Positions 1-6,036 are shown, numbered from the stretch's first letter. The stretch: 9,071 nt of DNA from an uncultured Verrucomicrobiales bacterium (GCA_937885815.1 CALABM010000029.1:1-9071), one strand, 5' to 3'. Notes: generated by a model not told the origin, from the sequence alone. Numbers and translations are program-made.

Positions 1-422
1 CCTCGAGAAGCTGTAGAACGACCGCGAGAGGTCGTAGCACGGCCACGGGAAGCAGTACGTCCACGACTGCGGGAAGCAGTAGCACGGCCACGGGAAGAAG
101 CGCGCCCGCGACTACGGGAGGCAGTCTGGCGGGGAGTAGCTCTGGCCGGCCTGTAATCTGTTTCCCTTACAGAGGTACGGGCTGTTTCACGAGCTGCCGA
201 GAAAGCCTTTCTCTGCTCGCTGAGAGAAAAGGAAGCACCATGCTGCGCAGCGAAATGAGCTCTATAGGCCGGATCCACCTGACTGATGTGGACTACAGCA
301 TCCGGATAATCACGCAGGCCAAGACTGCTACCACTCGGGAACTGCTGCTGGCAGGCGCTGAACACCATGCAGAACAGTGCAAGCAGTACAAATAACCCTC
401 TCCTACCGCTCATATTCATCAT
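1..422 (-). CDS. Lipoprotein with Ser/Arg/Gly repeat tail (partial, C-terminus off the left edge)
   Basis: The reading frame is open from an ATG at 422 to the left edge (140 codons, no stop), so the C-terminus is missing. The N-terminus has two Arg (residues 7-8), a hydrophobic stretch (about 10-21) and a Cys at 24 preceded by Phe-Ser-Ala, which fits a lipoprotein signal peptide with a slightly loose lipobox. Residues 25-90 are unremarkable and polar. From about residue 91 the chain becomes extremely rich in Arg, Ser, Gly, Ala and Thr, with two 15-residue units (101-115 and 116-130) of the form ASRSRGR-x-x-SRGRAT and a third degenerate one. I do not recognise the family. Lipid anchoring with a strongly cationic tail suggests an envelope protein that contacts a polyanion such as LPS, nucleic acid, peptidoglycan or mucin glycan; that is inference. 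ATGs at 422, 419 and 413 are all possible starts, and none has a Shine-Dalgarno sequence. Confidence 0.8.
   Translation of the reverse strand, partial: MMNMSGRRGLFVLLALFCMVFSACQQQFPSGSSLGLRDYPDAVVHISQVDPAYRAHFAAQHGASFSLSEQRKAFSAARETARTSVRETDYRPARATPRQTASRSRGRASSRGRATASRSRGRTASRGRATTSRGRSTASR
33..122 (-). repeat. 45-bp in-frame tandem repeat encoding a 15-residue Arg/Ser unit
   Basis: Two adjacent 45-bp units (78-122 and 33-77) encode ASRSRGRASSRGRAT and ASRSRGRTASRGRAT. At the DNA level a 19-base stretch beginning gtagcacggcc is identical at 34-52 and 79-97, exactly 45 bases apart. The remaining bases at 3-32 encode a degenerate continuation (TSRGRSTASR). The period is a multiple of three, so copy-number changes would keep the frame. 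Confidence 0.85.
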
Positions 423-430
423 CAAAGTAC

Positions 431-460
431 AGTATCAATGATTCTGAAGGGCAATGACAA
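431..460 (-). promoter_or_regulatory. Sigma-70-like promoter for the repeat lipoprotein
   Basis: On the minus strand there is a -35 TTGTCA (460-455), an 18-base spacer and a -10 GATACT (436-431). The -10 ends 8 bases before the first ATG (422), so the transcript would begin at or within a few bases of the start codon. Confidence 0.5.
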
Positions 461-589
461 CAGGTAACTAAACAAGTTCGTAACGGCACTGCAGGAACTA
501 AGCATGCATGCACAAAAGCCCAGTGCGAGCATTCTGACAGCTACAGTTCCCAACTTGCTAAAAGTACCCTTATGCATAATTTCTGTAAT

Positions 590-665
590 ATTTGGTGTTT
601 TTACTTCGTCCCTAAAAGGTTCCGGAATCTTATATCATAGAAAACTCTCTTTGCCAACACCAAAT
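590..665. repeat. 10-bp inverted repeat in the gap between the two minus-strand genes
   Basis: ATTTGGTGTT (590-599) and AACACCAAAT (656-665) are perfect inverted copies 56 bases apart. They lie in the 254-base gap (423-676) between the PA14-like gene stop and the lipoprotein start. A TTCCGGAA palindrome (620-627) sits inside the loop. Neither strand shows the compact stem plus U-run of a standard terminator. Apart from the lipoprotein promoter, I see nothing else in this gap. Confidence 0.4.
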
Positions 666-676
666 CGTGACAGAAC

Positions 677-1933
677 TTATTTTCCGCGGGAGCCCACATT
701 CAGCGGACGAGCCACCCATATCAAGCTATCAGCATCATAGGGCGGGTCAGTGGCAAGCTCCATGTCCTTGAACTTAATTGTTTCATACACTTCCGCAGCA
801 CGGGGCTCGATGAAGCTCGTACGGAACAACTGAAAAAGGGGCTTACCATCCTCGGAAGTTTTACTACCTTCCTCATCCATGTCATCAATCAACAGGCAAA
901 AACCGAAGTTACCACCACCAATTTCAGACACCAACACCTGCATCTCATACCATTGGCCGGCCTTCACCTCAATGGGCTCACCTGCCACAAAACCACCAAA
1001 CTGCTCGTTCCAGAAATCACAGGATTGATAATCAATAATTTCTCTCCCCTGAAGAGCACTGGGATTAGAAATCACATGCAGACCATTCCATTCAGCCGTA
1101 GCCAGATTATGGAAGCCGCATGCCAGCACATTTCTTCCATCAAAACGTACAGCCATCACAGAGTCACCAGCTCCCACAAAACGGAACCGCCCAGTCTTGG
1201 GAGCCTGCACTCGAGCGCGGTACAAAGCAACCCAGCGGCTGGGCTTCAGGCGCATACGTCCCTCAGGGTCATAAGCATTAGATGCCTCCTGATCCATACA
1301 ATTCGGGAGGTAGAAACAGGACGCATACAATCTGGTGCGTGATTCGCAGTACGGAGAAAACGTCGTTGTATTCCAGCCGCCATTATAGAACTGGCTCAGC
1401 AAGGAAAGAACCTGACGATTGCCGGAGACGTCACGAAGGCGAGAATCACCACCATTAGGTGTGCGCTTGAAATCCCAGAAGCGCCCTTCAAAGGCATTAT
1501 CCGTACGCGAGGAAGAGCCAAGACCGGAACCACCGCCTTCACCCATACCTTCCCCAAAACCATCACCGCCAATCCCCTCAGCCAGCGTATTACCATCCAT
1601 CACAAGACCTTCTGTATCAATCTCCACAGAGGTCATAAACGATACATCCGAGGCAGAATCAGCCACGATGATATCCATCTGCGGAGCAGACACTCGCACG
1701 TTACTGGAAAGCTCTCGGGGGCGGGGTGCATCCTGAGTTTCTTCAGCTTCAGGTTGGTACACAAGGAAAGTAGTCTCCGTCTCACGCTCAAGAAATATCT
1801 TAGACACCCAAAAAACAATACCTAAAAGAGCCAGAAAACCTGCCGCAAAGGAAAGGGCATATATTCTAAGGCGGCGGTTGGCATTGGCAAGCAACCTGTT
1901 AACATCTTTTCTGGTTCTAAATCGGACGGCCAT
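677..1933 (-). CDS. Membrane-anchored PA14-like domain protein
   Basis: This 418-residue protein has a short basic cytoplasmic N-terminus (residues 1-23, eight Arg and Lys), one membrane helix (about 24-46) and a large exported part. Residues 50-118 are a low-complexity linker, followed by a Gly-rich segment (119-138). From about 145 to 350 comes a domain opening with FWDFKRT, continuing with WVALYRARVQAPKTGRF and VGAGDSVMAVRFDG (about 254-267). The latter resembles the sugar-binding-type PA14 fold motif seen in many Verrucomicrobiota and Planctomycetota proteins, though I recall the family only by motif. The tail has eight Cys in the exported region, so disulfides are possible. The function is unknown; binding of carbohydrate or another envelope component is the usual guess. 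A very good promoter sits just upstream, and the start at 1933 is the only ATG that gives a signal-anchor topology. No terminator is evident after the stop. Confidence 0.85.
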   Translation of the reverse strand: MAVRFRTRKDVNRLLANANRRLRIYALSFAAGFLALLGIVFWVSKIFLERETETTFLVYQPEAEETQDAPRPRELSSNVRVSAPQMDIIVADSASDVSFMTSVEIDTEGLVMDGNTLAEGIGGDGFGEGMGEGGGSGLGSSSRTDNAFEGRFWDFKRTPNGGDSRLRDVSGNRQVLSLLSQFYNGGWNTTTFSPYCESRTRLYASCFYLPNCMDQEASNAYDPEGRMRLKPSRWVALYRARVQAPKTGRFRFVGAGDSVMAVRFDGRNVLACGFHNLATAEWNGLHVISNPSALQGREIIDYQSCDFWNEQFGGFVAGEPIEVKAGQWYEMQVLVSEIGGGNFGFCLLIDDMDEEGSKTSEDGKPLFQLFRTSFIEPRAAEVYETIKFKDMELATDPPYDADSLIWVARPLNVGSRGK

Positions 1934-1948
1934 ATAAACTTGGTATTT

Positions 1949-1976
1949 ATTATAGCTGTTGGAGGCTCCATGTCAA
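1949..1976 (-). promoter_or_regulatory. Near-consensus sigma-70 promoter for the PA14-like gene
   Basis: Minus-strand TTGACA (1976-1971), a 16-base spacer and TATAAT (1954-1949) match both consensus hexamers exactly. The expected transcription start, near 1942, would leave a leader of only about 9 bases before the ATG at 1933, with no Shine-Dalgarno sequence in it. Confidence 0.8.
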
Positions 1977-2014
1977 GCATACACTACAACATGCCTGATT
2001 TTTTCATCCCGAAC

Positions 2015-2042
2015 TTGCAATTTAACTGAGGAAATGTACAAT
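2015..2042 (+). promoter_or_regulatory. Promoter for the Nudix gene, predicted leaderless
   Basis: TTGCAA (2015-2020), a 16-base spacer and TACAAT (2037-2042) are followed by only six bases (ACCCCC) before the ATG at 2049. The normal -10 to +1 distance would put transcription start on the A of that ATG. Confidence 0.6.
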
Positions 2043-2048
2043 ACCCCC

Positions 2049-2639
2049 ATGAAGCTCCCCCAAGACAAGCGCCTGCCTCTATGCCAACAGCTGATTCGCT
2101 ATATGGAAAATCACCCAGCAAGAACGCTGGCTGCCCGGCAGGTTCTCGATTTTGTGCTGCAGACACCGGATTGTTTTGAACGTGGCCACACTGCCGGCCA
2201 CATCACAGGCTCAGCGTGGCTTGTGAACAAGCAAGGAGATAAAACCTTACTTACCCTCCACCGCAAGCTGCAACTCTGGGTTCAACCCGGCGGCCATGCG
2301 GATGGGGATGGAGATGTTCTGAGAGTCGCCATACGAGAGGCTCAGGAGGAAAGCGGCATATCTCAGCTGATTCCACTCAGCGCAGATATTTACGATGTTG
2401 ACATTCACACCATACCGGCGAGGCCGCAGACCGGCGAGCCCGAGCACCTGCACTATGACATTCGCTACCTCCTGCAAGCAGAGCACGAAAACTTTGTGAT
2501 ATCTGATGAATCTGATGACCTCGGCTGGTTTACCGAAAAAGACCTTTTACACCTGACACCTGCCGCGGATGAGGCCGTATTGAGACTAGCAGCGCTATGG
2601 CCCGCAGCACGCGAGATACTCTCAGCTGGCGAATTGTGA
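2049..2639 (+). CDS. Nudix hydrolase with an altered Nudix box
   Basis: This 196-residue protein is of the type that cleaves nucleoside diphosphate-linked substrates. The Nudix box lies at residues 81-104: GGHADGDGDV, then REAQEESGI, so the metal-binding REXXEE core is intact. The upstream Glu of the GX5E part is replaced by Gly (residue 88). The sequence before the box (GHITGSAWLVN, LQLWVQPGGH) and after it (HLHYDIRYLL, LGWF) matches common stand-alone Nudix proteins. The substrate cannot be told. I chose the ATG at 2049 because a promoter ends six bases before it and because the MKLPQDKRL start fits family length. The ATGs at 1959 and 2034 in the same frame lie before or inside that promoter. 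It appears to lead a three-gene run with the two coiled-coil genes downstream (36-base gap to the next). Confidence 0.88.
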   Translation: MKLPQDKRLPLCQQLIRYMENHPARTLAARQVLDFVLQTPDCFERGHTAGHITGSAWLVNKQGDKTLLTLHRKLQLWVQPGGHADGDGDVLRVAIREAQEESGISQLIPLSADIYDVDIHTIPARPQTGEPEHLHYDIRYLLQAEHENFVISDESDDLGWFTEKDLLHLTPAADEAVLRLAALWPAAREILSAGEL

Positions 2640-2675
2640 CGCAAAACAAGCTTGACGCCGCTTGACGGAAAGCGC

Positions 2676-3053
2676 ATGATAGATGGCGTGAAATTTTTCA
2701 GTATAGTACTATCAGTTATATCAGCTGCGCTCTGCTTAACAAGCACCAGCTGTAAGCCTCAAGCCCCTGACCTTGAGCGCCAGCGTGTTGTAGAATCTCA
2801 CAACCAGAAACTATCGGAAGAAATCGCCACCATGCGCCAGCGGATAAGACAGGCCGGCGAGATTACACCCGGGCTCAGAGAGCAGATTGAGACCAATCGA
2901 AATAATGTGAGAGAAGCGCTTGCTCGCAAAGAAGAACTGCGCCGCCAAGAAACGGCCACCAAACTGCGTTACATCGAACTGGAGGCTCGGTGGAACCAAT
3001 TTCGTGCCACTTTTGACGACTTAAAGAGCCGCGCAGCGGCCAACCAAAGCTGA
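2676..3053 (+). CDS. Small coiled-coil lipoprotein or exported protein
   Basis: This is a 125-residue protein. Residues 5-24 form a hydrophobic signal-like segment, followed by LTSTSC with Cys at 26. The Cys position is right for lipidation, but the residue at -3 is Ser rather than Leu, so lipidation is likely but not certain. Residues 31-120 are almost entirely charged and helical (for example NQKLSEEIATMRQRIRQ and REALARKEELRRQE), typical of a coiled coil. I do not recognise the family. The ATG at 2676 is preferred over an in-frame TTG at 2652, because only it places the signal segment at the N-terminus; a weak GGAAAG lies four bases upstream. The stop is 5 bases before the next gene, which also encodes a coiled coil, so the two products probably act together in the envelope. 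Confidence 0.75.
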   Translation: MIDGVKFFSIVLSVISAALCLTSTSCKPQAPDLERQRVVESHNQKLSEEIATMRQRIRQAGEITPGLREQIETNRNNVREALARKEELRRQETATKLRYIELEARWNQFRATFDDLKSRAAANQS

Positions 3054-3058
3054 ATACC

Positions 3059-4165
3059 ATGAGCCTTTCCAGCCGAAACATCACCCCTGAAGACGAGGAA
3101 TTCGCTGAAATTCAATTTCGCCCGCGTCCTAAAGCCACTCAGGCAGAGTCTGAAAAAGAGAACGCTACCACCCCCAAAGAGGTAGTACCCGTTCAGACCT
3201 CTCCCACTAAACAGGAAAAAGAAAAGTCCCCGGAAGAAAGCAAGGAGAAAGAGGTATCCCCTCCTGCCGAAGAAGCCTCAACAAAGCCTGAAACAAACGC
3301 TCAAGAAAAAGAAGACAAACCGGTCCCCGAAGAACCGACAGCAAAAGAAAAGAAACAATACGGTGCCTTTTCCGTACTGTTTGACACACTGCTTGTCGTC
3401 ATTCTGCTGGCCATACTGGGAGTAGGCGGTTGGTATATCAAACAGCAGATGGATATCTACCGCGTACCCTCTGCTATGGAAATTGCGCTTCAGGAAAACC
3501 AGCGCTTGCAGAGAGAGCGAGCAGAACTCATCGAGGCCTATAACCTCGCAGATGAGCAGATTGCCATGCAGACCAGCCTTAGTCACCTTCGCAATGAACT
3601 AGGCAAGATTCTCAGCGAATGCTCCGCAATTGAACAATCCATTGCAAACAACAAAAACAGCATTCTGGCCATGCAGCACCAGATCCGCACGGCAGATCGC
3701 GAATACCACAGCATTGCGCTGAGCTTGCTGCCCGGCATGTCCATCGGTGATGCCACCACCACGCGCGGCTCATCCTCTTTGAAAGATGCCTACATCTACC
3801 GCGTTCAGGGGCAGATGATTACCCTTCGCTCCCCCGAAGGGCAGATTACCATCCCCATCCGCAATCTCGTAAAAACCAATCTTCCCCGCTTGGCTCGCTA
3901 TGCCTTCGGCGAAGAAGAGCTTGTGGATATGTCTGACTTTGACAGCAACGGCAATACTCCGGCCAGCACCGCGCCGCAAGCTCCGGCAGAGCAATCGGCT
4001 CCGGCTCCGCAACCCACCACGCGTAGAGAGCAGAGTTATGAACCCACTTCCGGAGCTCCCATTGTAGACACAACAAGCGGTAGTACAATCAGCGCCCCCG
4101 AGAACGTCCCCTCAGGTCCCAGCGTAGAAGCATGGGTTCCCACAGAAGGAGAGCTGCCCTTCTAA
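3059..4165 (+). CDS. Single-pass membrane protein with periplasmic coiled coil
   Basis: In this 368-residue protein, residues 21-100 are a Lys/Glu/Pro-rich disordered segment, ending in a basic stretch just before one membrane helix (about 103-127, VLFDTLLVVILLAILGVGGW). That predicts N-inside topology. Residues 138-216 form a likely coiled coil (ENQRLQRERAELIEAYN and following). Residues 220-291 look like a small folded domain with beta-type segments (DAYIYRVQGQMITLRS, GQITIPIRN). The tail from about 295 is Pro/Ala/Ser/Thr-rich and ends in ELPF. I do not recognise the family. The layout of a disordered cytoplasmic head, a single helix and a periplasmic coiled coil suits a scaffold or envelope-organising protein. 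It starts 5 bases after the preceding gene with no Shine-Dalgarno site, suggesting translational coupling, and is followed by a strong terminator. Confidence 0.85.
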   Translation: MSLSSRNITPEDEEFAEIQFRPRPKATQAESEKENATTPKEVVPVQTSPTKQEKEKSPEESKEKEVSPPAEEASTKPETNAQEKEDKPVPEEPTAKEKKQYGAFSVLFDTLLVVILLAILGVGGWYIKQQMDIYRVPSAMEIALQENQRLQRERAELIEAYNLADEQIAMQTSLSHLRNELGKILSECSAIEQSIANNKNSILAMQHQIRTADREYHSIALSLLPGMSIGDATTTRGSSSLKDAYIYRVQGQMITLRSPEGQITIPIRNLVKTNLPRLARYAFGEEELVDMSDFDSNGNTPASTAPQAPAEQSAPAPQPTTRREQSYEPTSGAPIVDTTSGSTISAPENVPSGPSVEAWVPTEGELPF

Positions 4166-4187
4166 GAAGAGCTGCTCCAATAGGTTC

Positions 4188-4239
4188 AAAAGAATCGCCG
4201 CAACCCTTCCTCATTCAGGAGAGTTGCGGCGATTCTTTT
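4188..4239. terminator. Bidirectional intrinsic terminator between convergent genes
   Basis: A perfect 17-bp inverted repeat (4188-4204 with 4223-4239; arms AAAAGAATCGCCGCAAC and its complement) closes an inner TTCCT/AGGAG stem (with one G-T pair) and a five-base loop. The outer ends give TTTT on both strands, so it can stop transcription from both the plus-strand membrane-protein gene and the minus-strand ABC ATPase gene. Confidence 0.93.
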
Positions 4240-4258
4240 CAAGAGGAACAAATGAAAC

Positions 4259-4915
4259 TCAACCGGCTACCACGCCATCACGGATGATGAGCGTACGGTC
4301 ACCGCGCTCAGCAATCTGAGCGTCATGCGTGACAATCACGAGTGTTTTGTTGCTTTCCTCAGCCAAGCCGAAGAGCAAATCCAAAATCTGGGAACCATTA
4401 CGAGAATCAAGATTACCGGTGGGCTCATCAGCAAAAATCAGCTCGGGGTCATGAGCCAGAGCACGGGCTATAGCCACACGCTGCTGTTCACCACCGGAAA
4501 GCTCATTGGGCAGATGATCCATGCGGTCACCAAGCCCCACTCTTTCCAGAAGAGCCTTCACACGCTCAGTTGCTTCGCGGCCGGCAATGGCTGTGGCCAG
4601 TGACGCATTCTCCAACGCGGTAAGTTCCGGCATGAGCATGTAGTTCTGGAAAATGAAACCCATAGTCTTGTTACGGAAAAGAGCACGGCGGCGGAGATTC
4701 AACGCGTAAATATCCTCACCGGCCACCAGCACGCGGCCTTCCTGGGGCTGCTCCAGCCCTGCCAGCGTATACATGAGAGTGGTTTTACCGGCGCCGCTGG
4801 GACCGCAGAGGAATACTCTCTCACCACGCTTAATATGAAGGCTCAGTCCGTGGAGCACTTCCACAGTTTTCTGGCCTATGGCATAACTGCGGTGAAGATT
4901 TTCAGCTATAATCAT
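4259..4915 (-). CDS. lolD: ABC transporter ATP-binding protein, LolD type
   Basis: This 218-residue ATPase has a complete set of nucleotide-binding motifs: Walker A GPSGAGKTT (38-46), Q-loop Gln 90 in GFIFQNY, signature LSGGEQQRVAIARAL (139-153), Walker B LIFADEPTGNLD (159-170, catalytic Glu 164), and H-loop His 197 in VTHD. The segment LMPELTALENASL (94-106) resembles LolD, the energy-providing subunit of the LolCDE complex that releases lipoproteins from the inner membrane. Members of the MacB/FtsE/LolD group look alike, so this assignment is a best guess. No permease (LolC/E-like) gene is in the window. It overlaps the end of panC by ATGA and so is probably coupled to it. The stop lies just inside a bidirectional terminator. 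There is no independent Shine-Dalgarno or promoter that I can see. Confidence 0.9.
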   Translation of the reverse strand: MIIAENLHRSYAIGQKTVEVLHGLSLHIKRGERVFLCGPSGAGKTTLMYTLAGLEQPQEGRVLVAGEDIYALNLRRRALFRNKTMGFIFQNYMLMPELTALENASLATAIAGREATERVKALLERVGLGDRMDHLPNELSGGEQQRVAIARALAHDPELIFADEPTGNLDSRNGSQILDLLFGLAEESNKTLVIVTHDAQIAERGDRTLIIRDGVVAG

Positions 4916-5763
4916 ACGTTTCGAGTCAGTTCAATGTTATCTATCAGGCGCACATCTCCGAAGAATGCAGCCACAGCCAGCAGGGCCATCCGCTTTTCAT
5001 CCGTCACTGCGTGCAAATTCTCAGCGTCCACAAGCTCCACGTAATCCGGGCGCACCCCCTCAATCGCCTCCAGCTCACTGCGCACATTCTGACACACGGC
5101 TTGGGCAGAAGCCCCCTCAGCATATGCAGCGGCAGCGGCCTTCAGGGAGCGATAAATCGTAGGAGCCGCAGCCCGGTGAGCAGGCGTGAGGCGCACATTG
5201 CGGCTGGAAAGGGCTAATCCATCCTCACCGCGCACGATTTCCGCGCCGTGCAGAGTGATGGGGATATCCAGATCTCGCACCATGCGTCGCAGGATGGCAA
5301 GCTGCTGGTAATCCTTTTTACCAAAGATAGCATCCGTGGGCTGCACGAGATTGAAAAGTTTATTCACCACCAAGCAAACCCCGGCAAAATGTCCGGGACG
5401 GCAGGCACCGCAAAGAACGGTGGACAAATGCGTTTCCTCCAGCGTGATGGAGCGGTCACCGCAATACATCACATCCGGTGTAGGCATGAACACCACGTCC
5501 ACACCACAGGAACGGCATGTAGCTAAGTCCTCCTCAGGAGTCTGCGGATAAGCAGCAAAATCACCGGCATTATCAAACTGAACCGGATTCAGGAACACAC
5601 TAGCCACCACACACCCCTCTTCGCCAGCCAAAACACGAGCCTGACGCATCAGCGTGGCATGCCCTTCATGCAGGGCTCCCATGGTAGGCACCAGTACGAT
5701 GCGTTTTCCACGCACAGGTGCCAGTAGTGCGCGCAGTTCCTCCTTGGTACATGCAGTCTGCAT
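4912..5763 (-). CDS. panC: Pantothenate synthetase (pantoate--beta-alanine ligase)
   Basis: The enzyme joins pantoate and beta-alanine using ATP, via a pantoyl-adenylate, to give pantothenate for coenzyme A synthesis in the cytoplasm. The 283 residues match the family length. Visible motifs are PTMGALHEGH (26-35, with the HxGH ATP-binding site), FLNPVQF (57-63), CRPGHFAGV (121-129), KLFNLVQP, FGKKDYQQL (147-155) and LSSRN (185-189). All expected substrate-binding segments are present. The ATG at 5763 gives the usual N-terminus ahead of PTMG and lies six bases after a promoter -10, so it is predicted to be a leaderless start. The other pan genes are not in the window, and the downstream partner is an unrelated ABC ATPase. 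The upstream region is shared with the divergent B12-riboswitch transcript. Confidence 0.97.
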   Translation of the reverse strand: MQTACTKEELRALLAPVRGKRIVLVPTMGALHEGHATLMRQARVLAGEEGCVVASVFLNPVQFDNAGDFAAYPQTPEEDLATCRSCGVDVVFMPTPDVMYCGDRSITLEETHLSTVLCGACRPGHFAGVCLVVNKLFNLVQPTDAIFGKKDYQQLAILRRMVRDLDIPITLHGAEIVRGEDGLALSSRNVRLTPAHRAAAPTIYRSLKAAAAAYAEGASAQAVCQNVRSELEAIEGVRPDYVELVDAENLHAVTDEKRMALLAVAAFFGDVRLIDNIELTRNV

Positions 5764-5769
5764 GGGCGC

Positions 5770-5798
5770 ACTATATCACTTTATCCCCATTTTTGCAA
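5770..5798 (-). promoter_or_regulatory. Promoter for panC, predicted leaderless
   Basis: Minus-strand TTGCAA (5798-5793), a 17-base spacer and TATAGT (5775-5770) are followed by six bases (GCGCCC) and then the panC ATG. The expected start of transcription falls on the A of the ATG. Confidence 0.72.
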
Positions 5799-5806
5799 GA
5801 GCAAGA

Positions 5807-5824
5807 TATGTCCTAACGGACATA
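5807..5824. promoter_or_regulatory. Palindrome between divergent promoters, possible operator
   Basis: TATGTCC (5807-5813) and GGACATA (5818-5824) form a 7-bp inverted repeat around TAAC. It sits almost midway between the two divergent -35 elements (5793-5798 and 5829-5834), both TTGCAA, making a larger imperfect palindrome. It has the size and placement of a regulator binding site. It is not followed by a U-run, so it is not a terminator. Confidence 0.5.
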
Positions 5825-5828
5825 ATGC

Positions 5829-5857
5829 TTGCAATCGGCAGCAGCCTGTGCTTTAAT
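5829..5857 (+). promoter_or_regulatory. Promoter for the B12-riboswitch transcript
   Basis: TTGCAA (5829-5834), a 17-base spacer and TTTAAT (5852-5857) predict transcription start near 5864, just before a perfect hairpin and the riboswitch. Confidence 0.6.
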
Positions 5858-5865
5858 GAGCCCGA

Positions 5866-5889
5866 GCTTCTGTAACTCAATACAGAAGC
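5866..5889 (+). other. Perfect 9-bp hairpin at the predicted 5' end of the riboswitch RNA
   Basis: GCTTCTGTA and TACAGAAGC pair fully around the six-base loop ACTCAA. It lies within about two bases of the predicted transcription start and directly precedes the riboswitch. No U-run follows on either strand. It could protect the 5' end or belong to the aptamer; its loop contains CUCA, complementary to UGAG in the aptamer's L5. Confidence 0.65.
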
Positions 5890-6020
5890 AGAGCTCCCGG
5901 AGGCGGTGACGATACCGCAGGAAATAGATGGGAAAGGCAGTGAGAATCTGCCGCTGTGCCGCAACCGTGTTACCCGCTGCTCCTTCAGGGCAGTAAGGTT
6001 CAGTCGGAATGCCAGCCGAG
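5890..6020 (+). promoter_or_regulatory. Cobalamin (B12) riboswitch
   Basis: The conserved parts are in order: a GCGGT/ACCGC stem (5893-5909 region), ATAGATGGGAA (5925-5934), a GGCAG/CTGCC stem with loop UGAGAAU (5936-5952), the B12 box GCTGTGCCGCAACCGT (5953-5968; the usual form is close to GCTGCCCCGCAACTGT), a variable arm, and the 3' element AGTCGGAATGCCAGCC (6002-6017). It precedes a BtuB-like receptor, the classic target. Adenosyl- or methylcobalamin binding would be expected to lower expression when B12 is plentiful. There is no terminator between it and the start codon, so control is probably at translation. Boundaries are approximate. Confidence 0.93.
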
Positions 6021-6036
6021 GAGTTTCGTCCGAACA

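Noticed and set aside
1..130. Short repeats at the left edge as a CRISPR array
   Set aside because: The 45-bp units are contiguous without unique spacers and stay in frame within a lipoprotein coding sequence.
504..740. 78-codon plus-strand frame in the gap left of the PA14-like gene
   Set aside because: Its last third is antisense to the PA14-like coding end, it has no clear promoter or ribosome site, and the protein has no recognisable features.
953..1342. 129-codon plus-strand frame
   Set aside because: It is wholly antisense to the PA14-like gene, which has clear domain structure and a strong promoter.
1959..2048. Longer N-terminus for the Nudix protein
   Set aside because: The extra codons run through the minus-strand promoter and the Nudix gene's own promoter, and the added residues do not look like the family.
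2652..2675. TTG start for the small coiled-coil lipoprotein
   Set aside because: The extension would place eight polar residues before the signal segment; the ATG at 2676 gives a normal signal peptide.
5807..5824. Inverted repeat as a transcription terminator
   Set aside because: It lies between divergent promoters, where no transcript needs to end, and has no U-run on either side.
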